Assembly: GCF_963576545.1 (NCBI RefSeq)
Contig: NW_026870438.1
Location: forward strand, 1,116,001-1,180,000
Source of the DNA: Limanda limanda
Taxonomy: Eukaryota > Chordata > Actinopteri > Pleuronectiformes > Pleuronectidae
Direction of reading: 5' to 3'
Length of the DNA stretch: 64,000 nt
Numbering within the stretch: position 1 is the first letter of the stretch; the number at the start of each line of letters is the position of its first letter. Of this stretch, positions 52,183 to 63,890 are shown in pieces. Made by a program: the position numbers and the translations under genes. The notes under the pieces are model-generated. The model did not search any database. It had not been told where the DNA came from and saw only the letters and a program-made list of their open reading frames with translations.

Positions 52183-53619
52183 GAAGGTCTGAGAGACTTG
52201 AAAAGTGGTTGCATCTGGACTAATTTGGGTCCTGCGGATCGATTGGTACCATCCCCGAGCTTGTACGACCTTTGGAAGAGGTCGACCGACGAAATTCCCC
52301 CAAATCTGAGGAGATATTCTTGAATAACTTTTTTTGTGAAGGTCGGAGAGACTTGCAAGTAGGCTCTACCCCCACTAAATGGGGTAGCGCGCATCGATCG
52401 GTACCATCCTTGAGCTTCTCCGACTTTCGGAAGGGTTAGGGTTAGGGATGAAAGCACATAGGAGAAAGAGATATTCTTGAATAACTTTTTTTGTGAAGGT
52501 CGGAGAGACTTGCAAGTAGGCTCTACCCCCACTAAATGGGGTAGCGCGCATCGATCAGTACCATCCTTGAGCTTCTCCGACTTTCGGAAGGGTTAGGGTT
52601 AGGGTTAGGGATGAAAGCACATAGGAGAAAGAGATATTCTTGAATAACTTTTTTTGTGAAGGTCGGAGAGACTTGCAAGTAGGCTCTACCCCCACTAAAT
52701 GGGGTAGCGCGCATCGATCGGTACCATCCTTGAGCTTCTCCGACTTTCGGAAGGGTTAGGGTTAGGGTTAGGGATGAAAGCACATAGGAGAAAGAGATAT
52801 TCTTGAATAACTTTTTTTGTGAAGGTCGGAGAGACTTGCAAGTAGGCTCTACCCCCACTAAATGGGGTAGCGCGCATCGATCGGTACCATCCTTGAGCTT
52901 CTCCGACTTTCGGAAGGGTTAGGGTTAGGGTTAGGGATGAAAGCACATAGGAGAAAGAGATATTCTTGAATAACTTTTTTTGTGAAGGTCGGAGAGACTT
53001 GGAAAGTGGTTGCATCTGGACTAATTTGGGTCCTGCGGATCGATTGGTACCATCCTCGAGCTTGTACGACCTTCGGAAGAGGTCGACCGACGAAATTCCC
53101 CCAAATCTGAGGAGATATTCTTGAATAACTTTTTTTGTGAAGGTCGGAGAGACTTGCAAGTAGGCTCTACCCCCACTAAATGGGGTAGCGCGCATCGATC
53201 GGTACCATCCTTGAGCTTCTCCGACTTTCGGAAGGGTTAGGGTTAGGGTTAGGGATGAAAGCACATAGGAGAAAGAGATATTCTTGAATAACTTTTTTTG
53301 TGAAGGTCGGAGAGACTTGCAAGTAGGCTCTACCCCCACTAAATGGGGTAGCGCGCATCGATCGGTACCATCCTTGAGCTTCTCCGACTTTCGGAAGGGT
53401 TAGGGTTAGGGTTAGGGATGAAAGCACATAGGAGAAAGAGATATTCTTGAATAACTTTTTTTGTGAAGGTCGGAGAGACTTGGAAAGTGGTTGCATCTGG
53501 ACTAATTGGGGTCCTGCAGATCGATTGGTACCATCCCCGAGCTTGTACGACCTTCGGAAGAGGTCGACCGACGAAATTCCCCCAAATCTGAGGAGATATT
53601 CTTGAATAACTTTTTTTGT

Positions 53620-56358
53620 GAAGGTCGGAGAGACTTGCAAGTAGGCTCTACCCCCACTAAATGGGGTAGTGCGCATCGATCGGTACCATCCTTGAGCTTC
53701 TCCGACTTTCGGAAGGGTTAGGGTTAGGGTTAGGGATGAAAGCACATAGGAGAAAGAGATATTCTTGAATAACTTTTTTTGTGAAGGTCGGAGAGACTTG
53801 CAAGTAGGCTCTACCCCCACTAAATGGGGTAGCGCGCATCGATCGGTACCATCCTTGAGCTTCTCCGACTTTTGGAAGGGTTAGGGTTAGGGTTAGGGAT
53901 GAAAGCACATAGGAGAAAGAGATATTCTTGAATAACTTTTTTTGTGAAGGTCGGAGAGACTTGCAAGTAGGCTCTACCCCCACTAAATGGGGTAGCGCAC
54001 ATCGATCGGTACCATCCTTGAGCTTCTCCGACTTTCGGAAGGGTTAGGGTTAGGGTTAGGGATGAAAGCACATAGGAGAAAGAGATATTCTTGAATAACT
54101 TTTTTTGTGAAGGTCGGAGAGACTTGCAAGTAGGCTCTACCCCCACTAAATGGGGTAGCGCGCATCGATCAGTACCATCCTTGAGCTTCTCCGACTTTCG
54201 GAAGGGTTAGGGTTAGGGTTAGGGATGAAAGCACATAGGAGAAAGAGATATTCTTGAATAACTTTTTTTGTGAAGGTCGGAGAGACTTGCAAGTAGGCTC
54301 TACCCCCACTAAATGGGGTAGCGCGCATCGATCGGTACCATCCTTGAGCTTCTCCGACTTTCGGAAGGGTTAGGGTTAGGGTTAGGGATGAAAGCACATA
54401 GGAGAAAGAGATATTCTTGAATAACTTTTTTTGTGAAGGTCGGAGAGACTTGGAAAGTGGTTGCATCTGGACTAATTTGGGTCCTGCGGATCGATTGGTA
54501 CCATCCCCGAGCTTGTACGACCTTCGGAAGAGGTCGACCGACGAAATTCCCCCAAATCTGAGGAGATATTCTTGAATAACTTTTTTTGTGAAGGTCGGAG
54601 AGACTTGCAAGTAGGCTCTACCCCCACTAAATGGGGTAGCGCGCATCGATCGGTACCATCCTTGAGCTTCTCCGACTTTCGGAAGGGTTAGGGTTAGGGT
54701 TAGGGATGAAAGCACATAGGAGAAAGAGATATTCTTGAATAACTTTTTTTGTGAAGGTCGGAGAGACTTGCAAGTAGGCTCTACCCCCACTAAATGGGGT
54801 AGCGCGCATCGATCGGTACCATCCTTGAGCTTCTCCGACTTTCGGAAGGGTTAGGGTTAGGGTTAGGGATGAAAGCACATAGGAGAAAGAGATATTCTTG
54901 AATAACTTTTTTTGTGAAGGTCGGAGAGACTTGGAAAGTGGTTGCATCTGGACTAATTTGGGTCCTGCAGATCGATTGGTACCATCCCCGAGCTTGTACG
55001 ACCTTCGGAAGAGGTCGACCGACGAAATTCCCCCAAATCTGAGGAGATATTCTTGAATAACTTTTTTTGTGAAGGTCGGAGAGACTTGCAAGTAGGCTCT
55101 ACCCCCACTAAATGGGGTTGCGCGCATCGATCGGTACCATCCTTGAGCTTCTCCGACTTTCGGAAGGGTTAGGGTTAGGGTTAGGGATGAAAGCACATAG
55201 GAGAAAGAGATATTCTTGAATAACTTTTTTTGTGAAGGTCGGAGAGACTTGCAAGTAGGCTCTACCCCCACTAAATGGGGTAGCGCGCATCGATCGGTAC
55301 CATCCTTGAGCTTCTCCGACTTTCGGAAGGGTTAGGGTTAGGGTTAGGGATGAAAGCACATAGGAGAAAGAGATATTCTTGAATAACTTTTTTTGTGAAG
55401 GTCGGAGAGACTTGCAAGTAGGCTCTACCCCCACTAAATGGGGTAGCGCGCATCGATCGGTACCATCCTTGAGCTTCTCCGACTTTCGGAAGGGTTAGGG
55501 TTAGGGTTAGGGATGAAAGCACATAGGAGAAAGAGATATTCTTGAATAACTTTTTTTGTGAAGGTCTGAGAGACTTGGAAAGTGGTTGCATCTGGACTAA
55601 TTTGGGTCCTGCGGATCGATTGGTACCATCCCCGAGCTTGTACGACCTTCGGAAGAGGTCGACCGACGAAATTCCCCCAAATCTGAAGAGATATTCTTGA
55701 ATAACTTTTTTTGTGAAGGTCGGAGAGACTTGCAAGTAGGCTCTACCCCCACTAAATGGGGTAGCGCGCATCGATCGGTACCATCCTTGAGCTTCTCCGA
55801 CTTTCGGAAGGGTTAGGGTTAGGGTTAGGGATGAAAGCACATAGGAGAAAGAGATATTCTTGAATAACTTTTTTTGTGAAGGTCGGAGAGACTTGCAAGT
55901 AGGCTCTACCCCCACTAAATGGGGTAGCGCGCATCGATCGGTACCATCCTTGAGCTTCTCCGACTTTCGGAAGGGTTAGGGTTAGGGTTAGGGATGAAAG
56001 CACATAGGAGAAAGAGATATTCTTGAATAACCTTTTTTGTGAAGGTCGGAGAGACTTGGAAAGTGGTTGCATCTGGACTAATTTGGGTCCTGCGGATCGA
56101 TTGGTACCATCCCCGAGCTTGTACGACCTTCGGAAGAGGTCGACCGACGAAATTCCCCCAAATCTGAGGAGATATTCTTGAATAACTTTTTTTGTGAAGG
56201 TCGGAGAGACTTGCAAGTAGGCTCTACCCCCACTAAATGGGGTAGCGCGCATCGATCGGTACCATCTTTGAGCTTCTCCGACTTTCGGAAGGGTTAGGGT
56301 TAGGGTTAGGGATGAAAGCACATAGGAGAAAGAGATATTCTTGAATAACTTTTTTTGT
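53620..56358 (+). repeat. 4,176-bp-offset duplication, copy 2
   Basis: Counterpart of 49444-52182 with the same marker order. Its last 799 bp (55560-56358) is then the first of three tandem BAABA units, so amplification acted on the end of this copy after, or together with, the longer duplication. Confidence 0.9.
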
Positions 56359-57956
56359 GAAGGTCTGAGAGACTTGGAAAGTGGTTGCATCTGGACTAAT
56401 TTGGGTCCTGCGGATCGATTGGTACCATCCCCGAGCTTGTACGACCTTCGGAAGAGGTCGACCGACGAAATTCCCCCAAATCTGAAGAGATATTCTTGAA
56501 TAACTTTTTTTGTGAAGGTCGGAGAGACTTGCAAGTAGGCTCTACCCCCACTAAATGGGGTAGCGCGCATCGATCGGTACCATCCTTGAGCTTCTCCGAC
56601 TTTCGGAAGGGTTAGGGTTAGGGTTAGGGATGAAAGCACATAGGAGAAAGAGATATTCTTGAATAACTTTTTTTGTGAAGGTCGGAGAGACTTGCAAGTA
56701 GGTTCTACCCCCACTAAATGGGGTAGCGCGCATCGATCGGTACCATCCTTGAGCTTCTCCGACTTTCGGAAGGGTTAGGGTTAGGGTTAGGGATGAAAGC
56801 ACATAGGAGAAAGAGATATTCTTGAATAACCTTTTTTGTGAAGGTCGGAGAGACTTGGAAAGTGGTTGCATCTGGACTAATTTGGGTCCTGCGGATCGAT
56901 TGGTACCATCCCCGAGCTTGTACGACCTTCGGAAGAGGTCGACCGACGAAATTCCCCCAAATCTGAGGAGATATTCTTGAATAACTTTTTTTGTGAAGGT
57001 CGGAGAGACTTGCAGGTAGGCTCTACCCCCACTAAATGGGGTAGCGCGCATCGATCGGTACCATCCTTGAGCTTCTCCGACTTTCGGAAGGGTTAGGGTT
57101 AGGGTTAGGGATGAAAGCACATAGGAGAAAGAGATATTCTTGAATAACTTTTTTTGTGAAGGTCTGAGAGACTTGGAAAGTGGTTGCATCTGGACTAATT
57201 TGGGTCCTGCGGATCGATTGGTACCATCCCCGAGCTTGTACGACCTTCGGAAGAGGTCGACCGACGAAATTCCCCCAAATCTGAAGAGATATTCTTGAAT
57301 AACTTTTTTTGTGAAGGTCGGAGAGACTTGCAAGTAGGCTCTACCCCCACTAAATGGGGTAGCGCGCATCGATCGGTACCATCCTTGAGCTTCTCCGACT
57401 TTCGGAAGGGTTAGGGTTAGGGTTAGGGATGAAAGCACATAGGAGAAAGAGATATTCTTGAATAACTTTTTTTGTGAAGGTCGGAGAGACTTGCAAGTAG
57501 GCTCTACCCCCACTAAATGGGGTAGCGCGCATCGATCGGTACCATCCTTGAGCTTCTCCGACTTTCGGAAGGGTTAGGGTTAGGGTTAGGGATGAAAGCA
57601 CATAGGAGAAAGAGATATTCTTGAATAACCTTTTTTGTGAAGGTCGGAGAGACTTGGAAAGTGGTTGCATCTGGACTAATTTGGGTCCTGCGGATCGATT
57701 GGTACCATCCCCGAGCTTGTACGACCTTCGGAAGAGGTCGACCGACGAAATTCCCCCAAATCTGAGGAGATATTCTTGAATAACTTTTTTTGTGAAGGTC
57801 GGAGAGACTTGCAGGTAGGCTCTACCCCCACTAAATGGGGTAGCGCGCATCGATCGGTACCATCCTTGAGCTTCTCCGACTTTCGGAAGGGTTAGGGTTA
57901 GGGTTAGGGATGAAAGCACATAGGAGAAAGAGATATTCTTGAATAACTTTTTTTGT
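55560..57956 (+). repeat. 799-bp BAABA higher-order repeat, three tandem copies
   Basis: Units at 55560-56358, 56359-57157 and 57158-57956. Each starts with a B carrying GGTCTGAGAG and CTGAAGAG, and the second A of each ends with AATAACC and a T6 tract. The fifth monomer carries CATCTTTGAG in the first unit but not in the other two, whose fifth A instead carries GCAGGTAGG, so the units are not fully homogenised. A single diverged equivalent lies at 51384-52182. Confidence 0.92.
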
Positions 57957-60900
57957 GAAGGTCGGAGAGACTTGCAAGTAGGCTCTACCCCCACTAAATG
58001 GGGTAGCGCGCATCGATCGGTACCATCCTTGAGCTTCTCCGACTTTCGGAAGGGTTAGGGTTAGGGTTAGGGATGAAAGCACATAGGAGAAAGAGATATT
58101 CTTGAATAACTTTTTTTGTGAAGGTCGGAGAGACTTGGAAAGTGGTTGCATCTGGACTAATTTGGGTCCTGCGGATCGATTGGTACCATCCCCGAGCTTG
58201 TACGACCTTCGGAAGAGGTCGACCGACGAAATTCCCCCAAATCTGAGGAGATATTCTTGAATAACTTTTTTTGTGAAGGTCGGAGAGACTTGCAAGTAGG
58301 CTCTACCCCCACTAAATGGGGTAGCGCGCATCGATCGGTACCATCCTTGAGCTTCTCCGACTTTTGGAAGGGTTAGGGTTAGGGTTAGGGATGAAAGCAC
58401 ATAGGAGAAAGAGATATTCTTGAATAACTTTTTTTGTGAAGGTCGGAGAGACTTGCAAGTAGGCTCTACCCCCACTAAATGGGGTAGCGCGCATCGATCG
58501 GTACCATCCTTGAGCTTCTCCGACTTTCGGAAGGGTTAGGGTTAGGGATGAAAGCACATAGGAGAAAGAGATATTCTTGAATAACTTTTTTTGTGAAGGT
58601 CGGAGAGACTTGCAAGTAGGCTCTACCCCCACTAAATGGGGTAGCGCGCATCGATCGGTACCATCCTTGAGCTTCTCCGACTTTCGGAAGGGTTAGGGTT
58701 AGGGTTAGGGATGAAAGCACATAGGAGAAAGAGATATTCTTGAATAACTTTTTTTGTGAAGGTCGGAGAGACTTGCAAGTAGGCTCTACCCCCACTAAAT
58801 GGGGTAGCGCGCATCGATCGGTACCATCCTTGAGCTTCTCCGACTTTCGGAAGGGTTAGGGTTAGGGTTAGGGATGAAAGCACATAGGAGAAAGAGATAT
58901 TCTTGAATAACCTTTTTTGTGAAGGTCGGAGAGACTTGGAAAGTGGTTGCATCTGGACTAATTTGGGTCCTGCGGATCGATTGGTACCATCCCCGAGCTT
59001 GTACGACCTTCGGAAGAGGTCGACCGACGAAATTCCCCCAAATCTGAGGAGATATTCTTGAATAACTTTTTTTGTGAAGGTCGGAGAGACTTGCAGGTAG
59101 GCTCTACCCCCACTAAATGGGGTAGCGCGCATCGATCGGTACCATCCTTGAGCTTCTCCGACTTTCGGAAGGGTTAGGGTTAGGGTTAGGGATGAAAGCA
59201 CATAGGAGAAAGAGATATTCTTGAATAACTTTTTTTGTGAAGGTCGGAGAGACTTGCAAGTAGGCTCTACCCCCACTAAATGGGGTAGCGCGCATCGATC
59301 GGTACCATCCTTGAGCTTCTCCGACTTTCGGAAGGGTTAGGGTTAGGGATGAAAGCACATAGGAGAAAGAGATATTCTTGAATAACTTTTTTTGTGAAGG
59401 TCGGAGAGACTTGGAAAGTGGTTGCATCTGGACTAATTTGGGTCCTGCGGATCGATTGGTACCATCCCCGAGCTTGTACGACCTTCGAAAGAGGTCGACC
59501 GACGAAATTCCCCCAAATCTGAGGAGATATTCTTGAATAACTTTTTTTGTGAAGGTCGGAGAGACTTGCAAGTAGGCTCTACCCCCACTAAATGGGGTAG
59601 CGCGCATCGATCGGTACCATCCTTGAGCTTCTCCGACTTTCGGAAGGGTTAGGGTTAGGGTTAGGGATGAAAGCACATAGGAGAAAGAGATATTCTTGAA
59701 TAACTTTTTTTGTGAAGGTCGGAGAGACTTGTTAGTAGGCTCTACCCCCACTAAATGGGGTAGCGCGCATCGATCGGTACCATCCTTGAGCTTCTCCGAC
59801 TTTCGGAAGGGTTAGGGTTAGGGTTAGGGATGAAAGCACATAGGAGAAAGAGATATTCTTGAATAACTTTTTTTGTGAAGGTCGGAGAGACTTGGAAAGT
59901 GGTTGCATCTGGACTAATTTGGGTCCTGCGGATCGATTGGTACCATCCCCGAGCTTTTACGACCTTCGGAAGAGGTCGACCGACGAAATTCCCCCAAATC
60001 TGAGGAGATATTCTTGAATAACTTTTTTTGTGAAGGTCGGAGAGACTTGCAAGTAGGCTCTACCCCCACTAAATGGGGTAGCGCGCATCAATTGGTACCA
60101 TCCTTGAGCTTCTCCGACTTTCGGAAGGTTAGGGTTAGGGTTAGGGATGAAAGCACATAGGAGAAAGAGATATTCTTGAATAACTTTTTTTGTGAAGGTC
60201 GGAGAGACTTGCAAGTAGGCTCTACCCCCACTAAATGGGGTAGCGCGCATCGATCGGTACCATCCTTGAGCTTCTCCGACTTTCGGAAGGGTTAGGGTTA
60301 GGGATGAAAGCACATAGGAGAAAGAGATATTCTTGAATAACTTTTTTTGTGAAGGTCGGAGAGACTTGGAAAGTGGTTGCATCTGGACTAATTTGGGTCC
60401 TGCGGATCGATTGGTACCATCCCCGAGCTTGTACGACCTTCGAAAGAGGTCGACCGACGAAATTCCCCCAAATCTGAGGAGATATTCTTGAATAACTTTT
60501 TTTGTGAAGGTCGGAGAGACTTGCAAGTAGGCTCTACCCCCACTAAATGGGGTTGCGCGCATCGATCGGTACCATCCTTGAGCTTCTCCGACTTTCGGAA
60601 GGGTTAGGGTTAGGGTTAGGGATGAAAGCACATAGGAGAAAGAGATATTCTTGAATAACTTTTTTTGTGAAGGTCGGAGAGACTTGGAAAGTGGTTGCAT
60701 CTGGACTAATTTGGGTCCTGCGGATCGATTGGTACCATCCCCGAGCTTGTACGACCTTCGGAAGAGGTCGACTGACGAAATTCCCCCAAATCTGAGGAGA
60801 TATTCTTGAATAACTTTTTTTGTGAAGGTCGGAGAGACTTGCAAGTAGGCTCTACCCCCACTAAATGGGGTAGCGCGCATCGATCGGTACCATCCTTGAG

Positions 60901-63890
60901 CTTCTCCGACTTTCGGAAGGGTTAGGGTTAGGGTTAGGGATGAAAGCACATAGGAGAAAGAGATATTCTTGAATAACTTTTTTTGTGAAGGTCGGAGAGA
61001 CTTGGAAAGTGGTTGCATCTGGACTAATTTGGGTCCTGCGGATCGATTGGTACCATCCCCGAGCTTGTACGACCTTCGGAAGAGGTCGACCGACGAAATT
61101 CCCCCAAATCTGAGGAGATATTCTTGAATAACTTTTTTTGTGAAGGTCGGAGAGACTTGCAAGTAGGCTCTACCCCCACTAAATGGGGTTGCGCGCATCG
61201 ATCGGTACCATCCTTGAGCTTCTCCGACTTTCGGAAGGGTTAGGGTTAGGGATGAAAGCACATAGGAGAAAGAGATATTCTTGAATAACTTTTTTTGTGA
61301 AGGTCGGAGAGACTTGCAAGTAGGCTCTACCCCCACTAAATGGGGTTGCGCGCATCGATCGGTACCATCCTTGAGCTTCTCCAACTTTCGGAAGGGTTAG
61401 GGTTAGGGTTAGGGATGAAAGCACATAGGAGAAAGAGATATTCTTGAATAACTTTTTTTGTGAAGGTCGGAGAGACTTGCAAGTAGGCTCTACCCCCACT
61501 AAATGGGGTAGCGCGCATCGATCGGTACCATCCTTGAGCTTGTCCGACTTTCGGAAGGGTTAGGGTTAGGGTTAGGGATGAAAGCACATAGGAGAAAGAG
61601 ATATTCTTGAATAACTTTTTTTGTGAAGGTCGGAGAGACTTGGAAAGTGGTTGCATCTGGACTAATTTGGGTCCTGCGGATCGATTGGTACCATCCCCGA
61701 GCTTGTACGACCTTCGGAAGAGGTCGACCGACGAAATTCCCCCAAATCTGAGGAGATATTCTTGAATAACTTTTTTTGTGAAGGTCGGAGAGACTTGGAG
61801 GTAGGCTCTACCCCCACTAAATGGGGTAGCGCGCATCGATCGGTACCATCCTTGAGCTTCTCCGACTTTCGGAAGGGTTAGGGTTAGGGTTAGGGATGAA
61901 AGCACATAGGAGAAAGAGATATTCTTGAATAACTTTTTTTGTGAAGGTCGGAGAGACTTGCAAGTAGGCTCTACCCCCACTAAATGGGGTAGCGCGCATC
62001 GATCGGTACCATCCTTGAGCTTCTCCGACTTTCGGAAGGGTTAGGGTTAGGGTTAGGGATGAAAGCACATAGGAGAAAGAGATATTCTTGAATAACTTTT
62101 TTTGTGAAGGTCGGAGAGACTTGCAAGTAGGCTCTACCCCCACTAAATGGGGTAGCGCGCATCGATCGGTACCATCCTTGAGCTTCTCCGACTTTTGGAA
62201 GGGTTAGGGTTAGGGTTAGGGATGAAAGCACATAGGAGAAAGAGATATTCTTGAATAACTTTTTTTGTGAAGGTCGGAGAGACTTGCAAGTAGGCTCTAC
62301 CCCCACTAAATGGGGTAGCGCGCATCGATCGGTACCATCCTTGAGCTTCTCCGACTTTCGGAAGGGTTAGGGTTAGGGTTAGGGATGAAAGCACATAGGA
62401 GAAAGAGATATTCTTGAATAACTTTTTTTGTGAAGGTCGGAGAGACTTGCAAGTAGGCTTTACCCCCACTAAATGGGGTAGCGCGCATCGATCGGTACCA
62501 TCCTTGAGCTTCTCCGACTTTCGGAAGGGTTAGGGTTAGGGTTAGGGATGAAAGCACATAGGAGAAAGAGATATTCTTGAATAACTTTTTTTGTGAAGGT
62601 CGGAGAGACTTGCAAGTAGGCTCTACCCCCACTAAATGGGGTAGCGCGCATCGATCGGTACCATCCTTGAGCTTCTCCGACTTTCGGAAGGGTTAGGGTT
62701 AGGGTTAGGGATGAAAGCACATAGGAGAAAGAGATATTCTTGAATAACTTTTTTTGTGAAGGTCGGAGAGACTTGCAAGTAGGCTCTACCCCCACTAAAT
62801 GGGGTAGCGCACATCGATCAGTACCATCCTTGAGCTTCTCCGACTTTCGGAAGGGTTAGGGTTAGGGTTAGGGATGAAAGCACATAGGAGAAAGAGATAT
62901 TCTTGAATAACTTTTTTTGTGAAGGTCGGAGAGACTTGCAAGTAGGCTCTACCCCCACTAAATGGGGTAGCGCGCATCGATCGGTACCATCCTTGAGCTT
63001 CTCCGACTTTCGGAAGGGTTAGGGTTAGGGTTAGGGATGAAAGCACATAGGAGAAAGAGATATTCTTGAATAACTTTTTTTGTGAAGGTCGGAGAGACTT
63101 GGAAAGTGGTTGCATCTGGACTAATTTGGGTCCTGCGGATCGATTGGTACCATCCCCGAGCTTGTACGACCTTCGGAAGAGGTCGACCGACGAAATTCCC
63201 CCAAATCTGAGGAGATATTCTTGAATAACTTTTTTTGTGAAGGTCGGAGAGACTTGGAGGTAGGCTCTACCCCCACTAAATGGGGTAGCGCGCATCGATC
63301 GGTACCATCCTTGAGCTTCTCCGACTTTCGGAAGGGTTAGGGTTAGGGTTAGGGATGAAAGCACATAGGAGAAAGAGATATTCTTGAATAACTTTTTTTG
63401 TGAAGGTCGGAGAGACTTGCAAGTAGGCTCTACCCCCACTAAATGGGGTAGCGCGCATCGATCGGTACCATCCTTGAGCTTCTCCGACTTTCGGAAGGGT
63501 TAGGGTTAGGGTTAGGGATGAAAGCACATAGGAGAAAGAGATATTCTTGAATAACTTTTTTTGTGAAGGTCGGAGAGACTTGCAAGTAGGCTCTACCCCC
63601 ACTAAATGGGGTAGCGCGCATCGATCGGTACCATCCTTGAGCTTCTCCGACTTTTGGAAGGGTTAGGGTTAGGGTTAGGGATGAAAGCACATAGGAGAAA
63701 GAGATATTCTTGAATAACTTTTTTTGTGAAGGTCGGAGAGACTTGCAAGTAGGCTCTACCCCCACTAAATGGGGTAGCGCGCATCGATCGGTACCATCCT
63801 TGAGCTTCTCCGACTTTCGGAAGGGTTAGGGTTAGGGTTAGGGATGAAAGCACATAGGAGAAAGAGATATTCTTGAATAACTTTTTTTGT
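57957..63890 (+). repeat. Right-end A/B stretch
   Basis: Irregular A/B order with four short A (58438, 59239, 60194 and 61142). The B from 58920 and the A from 59075 repeat the AATAACC and GCAGGTAGG markers of the 799-bp family. The A at 60032-60193 has lost one G at the start of its telomere block and carries CATCAATTGG, two CpG transitions in one site. At 61142 and 61299 two successive A carry GGGGTTG. The last 3 kb is mostly an A run with few B. Nothing other than satellite is seen. Confidence 0.85.
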
